Below, in pieces: positions 54,201 through 64,000 of a DNA stretch of 64,000 nucleotides (the stretch's first letter is position 1; each line of letters starts with the position of its first letter). The position numbers and the translations under genes were made by a program. Under the pieces are notes generated by a model that saw only the letters and a list, made by a program, of their open reading frames with translations, ran no database searches and had not been told where the DNA came from. Origin of the DNA: Lanius collurio (taxonomy: Eukaryota > Chordata > Aves > Passeriformes > Laniidae); contig JACBWW010000003.1 in the NCBI GenBank assembly GCA_020086605.1, forward strand, positions 54,054,187 through 54,118,186. Reading direction: 5' to 3'.

Positions 54201-57200
54201 CGAGATTTGGGTGACTCCATCAAAACGAGTCTGTGGCTATTTGAGGGAGGGTGCCTGCTCTATTAAGGCAGCAAGCACAGAGATGCTCACTTGAAGGTAA
54301 AGAATCAAATTACAAACTCTTAATGGCTGATCAGAGCAAAGCAAATGGTGATAGCAAAGGTGAGAGCTTGAAAATCAAGTATGGTAGTACTGTGTTTGGT
54401 GTGACAGAAGAGAAGGCAGTGGAACGAACTGGGGAGATGGACACTGTTATTCTTCTCAAGAGCTGTGGCAACTACATTTCCAAGCTGTAATGCTAGATAA
54501 GATTCAGACAAGATGATGTTTGTTGAGGATAGTGCATAGAAGAAGACTTGAGGTGGAAAATAACAGGGAAGGAGAACTTGAAACAGAACTTAAACTTTCT
54601 GGAGGAGTGGTGTAGCTGTCCTGAAAGGGGCATTGCACAAGGAATCTGCAGCAACCAAAGTTCTTCTGCTGATGCAGCACTATCACATTTATTCTTTATG
54701 AATCTTATATGCTGTACCTGATTTGGGAAGATTCTCCCACCTCCCGTAACACACAGACTATCTAGCACAGTAGCCTTTGACTTCGTGTTTATGGTGGTTT
54801 GTGTGGGTTTGCCTCCTTGCTTCTCACACGAAGTACTGTTGCCAAAATGGGTGTTTTTCTGTACTGTTTCTGTTAGTGTTCAGCTGAACTGTTGTACAAC
54901 CCACTGGCTCTGTGTCTGTACCACTTTCCTGCATATTAGGCCAAATGAGTTTATTGGCAGTTAAAAAGAAGTGGTTTTATGTTGTATCTGTTACTCTTCA
55001 CGTTGTGGCTTGTGTCTTCAAAGCATTGTGGCTGCTTAAAGCAGGCCTGTGAGTCCCTATGTGTTTTCACAAGCCATGTTGGCCCCGATTTAAGAGGTAA
55101 AGCAAATGCAAGGCATGATTACAATATCATTAATAAAAACAATGATTTTTAATTTAATTTCAGTAAGTATCGCAAAATATCCACAAGAAGCTGAATTTCT
55201 GAGGACTTATCTGAGGAATCAGTCCAACATTTATGCTCATCTTCTTTGGAAGGAGAATCTGACAACACACAGCCGACACATCACTCAAAGCTAGGATGGC
55301 AAATAATGGAAATTACTTCTGAAAAGATATTAGCTAAACATTATTTATAGCACTGATTGTCAGCAGTGGAACAATTTCCTTTCATTTCTTTCTGAAAAGA
55401 TCCTTGTCTTGATAATCATACATCCTTTTCTGCAGCAGCGTATAATTGTATATCTTACAAATTAGGGTGATATAATAGAAAGCTGTTAATTGTTTCCTGA
55501 TGTTCAGGATGTAATTAGCTTACACTTTCCTCTAGCTGAAATTATTTTATTTTTACTAAGATGTAGAAAAAGTAACTCTAAGCTTAAACTGCTTCTTTTC
55601 TGCTTGTTCTGTGCAAACAGAGGGAGATTGTCATGGGAAGAAGCTCAAAGTAGCATTATGTACAATTCTCAAAAGAAATTGTACAAATACCATTTTGGGA
55701 GTGTCTAGAAGCTTAAAGACTTGTCTTGGACAATTATTTTCAAAATTCATAGCATGTTGGACAAACACAGACCTTTCAAGTCTTTTGGGAAATGGTAGAA
55801 ATAGATGAGGTTAAATGAGGTTAGTAAGTAGATCTCTGTGACAAGAAAAATGGGTCCATAATAGGAGCCATTGGTATCGTATTACTAAATGTCTAATTGG
55901 ACAAGGGATGAAAATAGATTCTTAAAAACACACTGAACAGAAGAAATAAAGTGAGGTTTATTAAAAGCTTTATTTTTTTTTAATAAAATTTATTTATTTA
56001 TCTTTATTTTATGCAAAATTACATAACTCTCTAAAATAGACTGCAAAAAATTGTCTTCCTACAAAAGCCAAGCCCCAAGGAAGGCTGGCTCTCAGGTTGG
56101 GGTTGGGCTGAAGCTTGCAAGAGGGGCTGAGGGCTGGGTCTGCACAGCCTAGAGAAGAACAGGCCTGGGGGATTCTTACTTCTGCAACTTGTCTTGCAGT
56201 CTTGCAACTGCTAAAATGAGAAGATGTTGGGAAAGGGGAAGAGAGTTTTCCAAGGTGCACAGGGATGGTGCAAGAGGCAGTAGTCATAATTTGCAAGGGA
56301 CTTTCTAATTAGATGTTTGGAAAGAATTATTCTCTGTGAGGATAAGTAAAAATTGGAATAGGAATCCAGAGAAGCTCTGAAATATTAATATCTTGCCTGG
56401 ACATGACCCTGAGCAATTTGTACTAACTGGTTATACTTTCAGTATAGGTTGGACCAGATGACCTCCAGAGATCCCTTCCAACTGAATATCATATGAAAGC
56501 ATAGTGTGTTGTCTTCTTTAAGCTGTGGTGGTGATATTATCAGCTTTTTGTTATTGGCTGGTAACCAGAGATGATTATCTGCTCAGTGACTCTGGTGGGA
56601 GGGCTTACAGGAATGCCTCCTAACCTACTTCAGTGCAAAATCAGCTAGATTTTTTTGTACCACTGCTCTCACATTGTCCAGCTTTCTAAGCAAATTTAAG
56701 GATGAGAAATATATCAATTTCCAAATGAATCTCAAGACTTTTTGAAATCTCTCTGTTTCAGCTGAGATTTTTAGGAAGATGTGAAGGTGACAAGCTGACT
56801 CCCTTGACCTCAATGTTTTAAGTTAGGCTAGGATTTTACCTCAGATCATGTGAGATTCATCAAATGCCAACATCACAACTCTTCCCATCACCAAGATTTC
56901 TTTCCAAGATGTTTGTGATCTATAGATTCATGTCCAAAAACTTGAGGTACAGAAACCTAAATATACATACTTGGGACATGCTGGTTTTATAGCAATCCTT
57001 GAAGAATGAGAATAGGGAAAAGATTGGAGACAGTGTACACTGAGAGTAATAAGTGCTGTAAGGGCAGTAAGTCATGGTGCCAGAAATCCTGCTGGCATTA
57101 CAAGAGGAACAGTAATCTCAGGGCCAGCCACCTGCTCTTCTTTCTCTCTGCCTGCATGACACTCTCAGATGCCATCACACTGTGCATGAAGGGACCAGTT

Positions 57201-60200
57201 TGGGAGTTCATTTGTGTGCACAGTGTGTGCACAGGTTCCTGGGAGTAGTCCTCCAGCTCCAACCTTGCTTGTGGAAAGAGGATTTTCATTCACATATTGA
57301 GGGAAGAAGGTATTTGAACTATTAAAATATTCTTCCCTTGGAGGGGCACATCTCATCCTGTAGTCCATCCTGCCATCAAAACATGATTGTATCCACCATG
57401 TGCCCAACCATTATCTCACCTATTTAAAAATAATAATATTTCTTCCAACACACACAAAACCATGGGGTTTTTGCTTTCTCTGTATGCCATTGTGCTTTAT
57501 CACAATGTTGCAAGGCCTAGATCCTTTAAAAATATTTCATAATGGGGGAAAATCCAATTCCTTTAGTTTTCTATAAAGTGCTGTTTTTTCCAAGTGCTAT
57601 ACTTTGGGCCTACTGTAATGAATCAATCACTAGTGGTTGAAAGATAATTGCTTGCATTCACTTTGTTGGGCTACAGAGGGCTAGAGCTGCTCCAAACGAA
57701 TATATTAAGAACTTCATATTCATTTTTTGGTTGAATCTGTAAATCAACACCAGCCGAAACAGTGTTTCCTACATAATTTCACATTAAATATGTTTGTATT
57801 CTGTGTTGCTTTCTTTTCTTATGAATATGGAACATCTGATTTTACATGGGGCCAGTAACAACAGTACTCTTGGGAAAGACATTGTAGGGCCAAAGGAGGA
57901 AGAAAGAAAGGATTGCATAAACTGTTCAGGAGAAGCACAATAAATATAGGAAGAAGAATTTATTTAAACATATAGTGGCTGAGGAAAAGTTCCAGTGGAC
58001 TGGAAATCATGAAATTTTGTTTGCAGGCTGAAAATTACACAGCACATCTTTTAATGTAAAATATCAGTATTCCCTCTCAGAAAATGAAAAACCTTTAGGA
58101 AAGGGCACAGAAGGGTGTTGGCCACTTGATCAATGGTTTCGTGTCTTCAGTGGCCACAAACCTTTTGCAGTTTCAGCAGTTCATACATGCACAGCCTACT
58201 TACATATGGACTGAAATGTTGTATATCTTTATCTGGATGAGGGGATCAAAGGCACCCTCAGCAGCTTTGCAGATGATACCAAGTCGGGTGGGGGTGTTGA
58301 TCTGCTGAGGGTAGGAGGGCTTTACAGAGGTATTTGGACAGGATGGATCAGTGGCCTGAGGCTAATTTTATGATATACAAGGCCAAGTGCCAGGTCCTGC
58401 ATTCTGTTCACAACCTCATATGGTGCTCCAGGCTTGGAGATGAGTGACTGGAAAGGTGCCCATTGGAAAAGGACCTGAGGGTCAACAGTGAACATGAGCC
58501 ATTGCATGCGCAGGTGGGCAGTGGCATCCTGCCTGTATCAGAAACAGTGTGGCAGCAGGACTAGGGCAGGGATTGTCGCCCTGTCCTTGGCACTGTTGAG
58601 GCCACACCTTGAATCCTGGGTTCAGGTTTGGGTGCCTCACTACAAAAAGGACATTGAGCGCCTGGAGCGAGTCCAGAGAAGGGCAGTGGAGCTGGAGAAG
58701 GATCTGCCTGGAGCACAAGTCTGATGAGGGGCAGCTGAGGGAGCTGGGGGTGTTTGGTCTGGAGAAAAGGCAGCTCAGGGGAGACCACTCTCTGCAACTC
58801 CCTGAAAGGAGGCTGTAGCCAGGAAGGGTTGATCTCTTCTCCCAGGCAATAGAACAAGAAGTAATGGCCTCAGGTTGCACCAGAGGAAGTTTAGATTGGA
58901 CATTATGAAAAATTTCTTCACTGAAGTGGTTGTGAAGCACTGGAACAGGCTGCTCAGGGAAGTGGTGAAATCACCATCCCTGGTGGTATTTAAAAGATGT
59001 GTACATGTGGCACTTAGGAGCATGATTTAGTGGTGGACTTGCCAGGGTTAAGGGTTCAACTTGATGATCTTAAAAGTATTTTCCAACATAAACATTTCTA
59101 TGATTCTGTGATTCTCTCATTCAACTGGTTTTGGTTACGTTCAAATTAGGACCTAATTAACACTGTACTGTGATTTGATAGCCAACACAAATAAGGGACT
59201 AAACCTTGGCATGTGTTCTAGTCATCCTCCATGTGCCTGGGCAGCTGCAACAAAAAGTGCCAGTGGTCTGTCTGCCCAGCTGTGCTTGTTCAAACCATCT
59301 GAGGAGCAACCATAGCCATGCTCCTACAGATCTTCCTTTCTTCAAGACAGGTGATGTCAGGGCTGGTCTTGAGGTGATGAATTGGGTTAATACACATTGG
59401 GCCATTTACACCAATGATAGGTGGGTATCTGAGTCTGTGTAAAGGCATAGTGCAGGCCTGAACCACTCAGCTCCTCTTGTCCTGTTGCCCATCTAAAGTC
59501 TATCTCTAACTGCCTGTACAATGTGTGTGTTTTGGATTCAAGTTGAGGCCCGAGACAAAGTCTGGAATATGCTGTAAACATAACCATGCTGTTATAATCT
59601 AAATCCAGCAGCATTCTACTGGGGCTGATGTGTGTGTAGAGCTGATGCCGTTACTTGGTGAATACGGGTCAGGGTGCATGTTCTGAGTTATTAAAGCAGT
59701 AAGAAGTCAAATTTTGAATTTATTGTCAGAGCACATAAATACCTGTTCACTGAGCTTTCTGCATGTGTGGAGAGAGAATTTTGCCTAGAAGGAGAAATGG
59801 GAAACACATGGCCCAGCAATGGGAGCAAGCTGTTCAGTAGAGCAGCAGAACTTCTCTGGACTTGTTAGGGATTTATTTCTTACTTTAAAGGAAAACTTCC
59901 ATTTAATCTTAAGAGCAGAGGAAGAATGCTTCTGTAATATTTATCTTTTCAAAGCTTATATACTTCTGAGTTTTTGACAAGGCCTAATCAAACAAGGCAA
60001 GATCCTTGATAGCGACCTGACAGAGAAACTATTCATAAAGAGTGGTTGTGCCACCGCTGTGTATCTGTTCATATCATATATATGAGATGTAGAAAAATGC
60101 TGAGCTAATCAAACAAAACCATCCCCAGGCTAGATTTTTGCAAAAGGAAAATATTTTAAACAGAATCAGTATTTAACCTGGATTTTTTAATAAGACATTT

Positions 60201-63200
60201 TCCCTAATGATAAAGTTCTTCATTAGCCTACCAGAATGTAGGCAGTGAGCAACTTCATGCCATTAAGTAATCCCCTTCAATTCACATATCATAATTCTTG
60301 CTGTTATGTGTTTGCATGACCTAGATAGATATCTAAAGCAGATAGGATTTTTTTTTGTCATTAAAACATTTGTGTCAGAGAGTAATCCTTTCTGTGTTTA
60401 AAAAATAAATGCAGTAGTGTTATGTTGCAAAATTGTTGAGTAAAATTATTGCTACCATTGGCGTACATTCATTTGGAACTTACTCAGTGTGGTCTGGGGC
60501 AGTCAGTGGATTTCTGAGACATTTTTCATTTTTTCATCTGCACATGGTGGATTTTTTTTTCTTTGTGTTTTGGCACTTGCAGTGAAACCTTATTGAATGT
60601 TACAGGATTTTCTGTAAGAAGAAAACATATAAATGAGCAGAATGTTAATTAGGATTATACTGATTTGTTGCCTCCAGCTGGCTGGAAAGGTCATACTGGC
60701 TTATATTTTACTCTAAGACAAGACAACTTAAAGGAATTCTGTAGCATCATTCTTTTTAGACTTCTAACCTATTTTGATTTATTCACTTTAATAATTGCAT
60801 ACTCTGTATTAATTTAGTAAATAAAATAAAGTCATGTGCCACTATATAAAATTAGACAAATTCTAGGCTAAGGAGACCAAGCCAACTATGACTATATAGA
60901 AAGGTTCTTTGTGGTAACTTCACAAGATCTCAGGTTAGCAGCTGGAGGTTCCTGCAGACCTGGGGATCTGGATCTCAAGAGGATGAGTGAATGTTGCATG
61001 TGGAGGCAGGAAAGCAAACTGAGTTCAGACACGTGGAGATATCAACCAAGGGTAGAATGCAGAGCTGGACTGTGGAGAGGAAGGATCCTCTGCCATTGCA
61101 GCTCCTCCTGGCTTCTGCACTTTGATTTAGCAAGGAAGCAGAGCAGACCCGTGCCCTCTGTGCTTGCTGGTACCCAGCTGATGGGGTTTCCTCACAGCAG
61201 GTCCCCAGCTCTGTCTTGTCACAGTTGTATGCCACAAAGGTGGTTGTAGAGTTTCTGTCAGATGCTGGAGGAAAACATGCCACTAGTTTGGTGTTGACTG
61301 GCCAGTTAAATCCCCATTCTTCCAGTCAGCCAGGCAAGGTCTATTGTATGCTTGCACAGTAAAAATGAAAACCAAGGAACACCCTGTGGCAAAAGCAAGG
61401 AAGAATGCTCACAAAATGGGGATATCTCTTGTTGTACTTACAGTTCCTGAGCTTTGGCAAACACACAAAGAATGTATAGCTGCATATACACTTGTAATAA
61501 AAGCTTCAATGTAAACAGCAAGTGTCTTAATACAGGCAGCATTTGAACTTTTCTTATTTGCAGCTGACATAAACTAGGACTTTAAAAAGGCTGAATCCTG
61601 GTATAGTGCATTCAAAGGCCACCCTCTGATATTCTTCCACCCTACAGTATTCCCAAGGATGTTTGGAGATAGCAGTGTGAATCATGTCATTATCAAACAC
61701 AGGACTGGAAGGTCATCTGAAGAATGTGATTATATCCTTTGGTATATTTATTACAATTCTCTGAAAGTCATTTAAATTCTTGTCTTAAGTAAGAATTAGA
61801 AATATTTTCTCTAAAACTGTCTAATTCTTACAATAGTATCCCTCAGCATTACTTAAATAGCTTTTCTTGCTCTCTGCTTTCAATTTACCTGAAAGATTAT
61901 AGACAGCAATTCTGTTCCTCTCACTTTTTGTCTAGGTAAGGCCAGACTCCAAATCCAATATCTTTTTCTCTCTGCTCATGAGACTGGCTCATCATTTTTC
62001 ATACCAGAGTAGAGCTACATCCTTGCATCTTTTTGAGCTTACCATTCTTGAATGAGATGTCATGGACAAAGCACAGTGTTTAGGTGATTATCTGTAGTAT
62101 CATATACGATGACATAAACAACTGGATTTCCCATCGTTTCTGGAAACATCTCTGTTAGAACAATGTAAGGTTGCCCTTGGTCTTTGTATGGTCTCAGCCT
62201 GTATTCAGTGAAAGTTTCACTACTGCATATTCAGCTATTTCTTACTCTGTTGCTTTCAGCCTCCAAGTTCTCAGTTTCAGCAGAGCATTTTGTTGTTAGT
62301 GCACAGCTTTACATTTTATAGTCTTACCTGTTCCCTCATGTCTGTTTATGAACTGTGAAGGTCATCCTCTAACAATTTAATTGCCTCTAGGCAATCCAGT
62401 CAGTGGATCATTGCTTTCAGTGTTTAAAAATCTGCATCAGTTTTCCAGTTTTATTTTACCGTTTAGTGGTCCACCCCTGGATTTCAATAGACTTCTGGAA
62501 GACAGTGGAATGAACTCCCATGAATCATGTCTTTGGTCAGCGTAGCATCCTGCATATTGGGGTGTTGCCAGCTGTAGGAGGCAAAAAACCATGTATCAGT
62601 GTCAAAACATGGTAGATTTTTTAAAATTTTATTTAAAGAAATTCAATACAAAGTGCCTTTTCCTAGTGAGTACTTTTGCACTTACTGCTGTCACAGCTTC
62701 CTTCAAAATAAAAATAAGTCCTGGCAATGCAGTTAAACTAACCATGAAAGAAAGGAAGCTATTCATTTAGAATGTGAAGAGATAAACAAAGTGTGATGGT
62801 TTTAATACAACATACTGTATATTGAAATGGTATTCTATCTATATTCATTTTAAGATGGACCTATGTATATGTTGGAAGTGAATAAAAAATTTTGAGTCGT
62901 AGCCCCAGTATAAAGTTGAGTTTGTTAACTGTAGTACGTAACACTAAGTATTTTATTACTCATTATACTACCTGTCAGGTACTGGATGTTTATTCTTAAT
63001 GACAGTCATGATTACTCAGCACAGTATTTGGATAAGAGTTTTGTGTAGAGATGGAAAACGATTGCTAAAAGCAATTCACATATTACTGCAGTATGACTTT
63101 TTTTAGTGAGGAAGGCAGATTTTCTTTTCTTGCTTTCAGCAGGGTTGCCAGGGACCACTGAAAGAAGTCCAAATAGTTGTCACTCCTCTGAGAAGTGCAG

Positions 63201-64000
63201 AATATCAGGGAGAAAAATCTCCTGCAGGTCTGCTGTTGTCAGGCTGAGAGCAGCCATGCCTGGAAGGACTTTGAGCTCCGAGTTACCCATATAATGTCCC
63301 AGCAAAACTATTTGTCACTTATTGACAGGGTGAGAGAAATACAAACTGCACTCAAGATTAGGAACTTGACTAATTTCAGTTCTCCCATGGATTTCTTGGG
63401 ATATATCTGGCAGATAACAACCCCTTTTACTGTTTGCGCTGCAGGCTTATTCAGTACTGTGGTGCTTTCTGGGTGTTACAGATTTGCTCTTCCCCAGATG
63501 TGCTGAGAGATGGGTGGGTGATAAAACTTTGTTTCTCAGGTGGTCTGAAACTTGCTGCATACAGTGCAGGTGCCTGCCAAGGTTGAAGTCAGCTTTCCCT
63601 CTGGGTAAAAGAAGTGTCCGCCTTGCTGCATAAGGGACTTCAGCCTGGAACTTTTTTGGTTCCCCTATCCTCTTGGCATGCCAGGTGCATCCAGGAGAGA
63701 AGTTCTCACACAGCAGGGCTTTCAGGTACCCGCAGATGTTTGTGTCCTTGGTGTAGCCTCTCTTATTGACTCCAGTGATGTAGGCCTGTAGTTGAGCCTC
63801 CTATTCCCCAGTTGCTGGTCTGTGTCTCCAGGTTCCTGAATGGCAGTGCTAGTAGGAATATCTGTAGCAGTAGAGTTTGGGCTCTCTGGCCTGTATTTGC
63901 CCTGTTTAGCCTATTTAGCATTTCAAAGTAACTTTCTTTTCTTCCAGCCATGTTACTGAGATAACAGGCCTGCATACTCAAATTTCATTGATTTTTGCCG
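45167..64000 (+). CDS. DEPTOR: DEPTOR, first coding exon and intron 1 (runs off right edge)
   Basis: DEPTOR is a cytoplasmic inhibitor that binds mTOR through a C-terminal PDZ domain and carries two N-terminal DEP domains. Only the first coding exon (45167-45252) is in the window. The ATG has a good context (gacggcgATGG). The product begins [13 protein letters not shown] and continues [15 protein letters not shown], nearly matching the segment just before the first DEP domain in human DEPTOR. The leading Ser/Gly-rich stretch seems shorter than the mammalian one I recall. The donor is CG|GTAAGC at 45253, leaving a phase-2 split arginine codon. No DEP-domain exon was recognised from there to 64000, so that stretch is read as intron 1. 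Plus orientation and position after DSCC1 fit the conserved gene order. Confidence 0.93.
45331..56385. other. DEPTOR: DEPTOR intron 1, first part
   Basis: Intronic DNA with no recognised exon, CR1 or LTR. Minor items: a TA-rich run near 50853-50870 and a perfect 9-bp inverted repeat at 51495-51518 followed by a short direct duplication of a gaagaaaaataaagc unit. Confidence 0.5.
51495..51518. repeat. Perfect 9-bp hairpin beside a short direct duplication
   Basis: TCCCAACAG (51495-51503) and CTGTTGGGA (51510-51518) are perfect inverted copies. Directly after them gaagaaaaataaagc occurs twice, about 20 bp apart. It could be an element terminus, but none was recognised. Confidence 0.6.
56386..56505 (+). 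mobile_element. CR1 LINE 3' fragment
   Basis: Contains TTGCCTGGACATGACCCTGA, GTTGGACCAGATGACCTCCA and GATCCCTTCCAACTGAA, the standard CR1 3' order, severely truncated. Confidence 0.8.
56506..58225. other. DEPTOR: DEPTOR intron 1, no recognisable feature
   Basis: Intronic DNA between two CR1 copies. No exon with splice signals, RNA gene or repeat recognised. Confidence 0.5.
58226..59116 (+). mobile_element. CR1 LINE, longest copy in window
   Basis: Begins within ORF2 (GATGAGGGGATCAAAGGCACC, CAGATGATACCAAGT, the reverse-transcriptase C-terminal side) and continues through GGCAGGGATTGTCGCCCTGT, GGAGCTGGGGGTGTTTGG and TGGAACAGGCTGCTCAGGGA to CATTTCTATGATTCTGTGAT, with an intact ATTCTGTGATTCT-type tail. 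The frames carry stops. It is sense with DEPTOR. Confidence 0.94.
59117..64000. other. DEPTOR: DEPTOR intron 1, last part in window
   Basis: Intronic DNA with no DEP-domain exon, CR1 or LTR recognised. The small open frames have no recognisable similarity. Confidence 0.5.

Noticed and set aside
58482..59023. Open frames on both strands
   Set aside because: They belong to the CR1 copy at 58226-59116 and its antisense; broken coding sequence.
45253..64000. DEPTOR exon 2 (first DEP domain)
   Set aside because: I looked for a stretch encoding the start of the DEP domain and did not recognise one, so it probably lies beyond the window.

Overview
The window is vertebrate nuclear DNA and almost certainly avian. 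Genes are split into small exons with GT-AG introns, promoters sit in CpG islands, and the interspersed repeats are CR1 LINEs and endogenous-retrovirus LTRs of the kind that dominate bird genomes. Three genes are recognised from translated exons: TAF2 (minus strand), DSCC1 (minus) and DEPTOR (plus). This matches the conserved amniote block TAF2-DSCC1-DEPTOR (human 8q24.12). There is no bacterial-style operon, CRISPR array or other prokaryotic system here.

Layout. 1-12.5 kb: 5' part of TAF2 on the minus strand. Three coding exons are seen (11560-11612, 10013-10067, 9067-9227), with a CpG-island promoter at about 11.85-12.5 kb. The large intron from 9066 to the window start holds a decayed minus-strand provirus (1285-4737, LTR pair, 5-bp target duplication) and CR1 pieces. 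12.5-27.4 kb: the complete DSCC1 coding sequence, nine coding exons from the ATG at 27356 to the stop at 14302, 389 codons plus stop, with a CpG-island promoter around exon 1. 27.6-44.4 kb: intergenic DNA with several LTR-like elements, one long CR1 and a 34-bp tandem repeat. 44.45-45.3 kb: the DEPTOR CpG island and first coding exon (45167-45252). From 45.25 kb to the window end is DEPTOR intron 1, with a long CR1 at 58.2-59.1 kb.

The genes are not functionally coupled. TAF2 is a TFIID subunit, DSCC1 is part of the CTF18 clamp loader used in replication and sister-chromatid cohesion, and DEPTOR is an mTOR inhibitor.

The most interesting observation is the TAF2 intron between 11559 and 10068. 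No GT-AG pair gives an open frame there. An AT-AC pair with U2-like flanks (ATAAGT at the donor, a long pyrimidine tract at the acceptor) restores the expected protein exactly. The same intron carries a cluster of perfect hairpins. Other points are an LTR immediately upstream of DSCC1 in the same orientation, a NAGNAG acceptor in DSCC1, a possible 167-bp 5'UTR intron in DEPTOR and several unexplained stem-loops. Exon boundaries were worked out by hand from splice signals and remembered protein similarity. Repeat family names and LTR edges are approximate.
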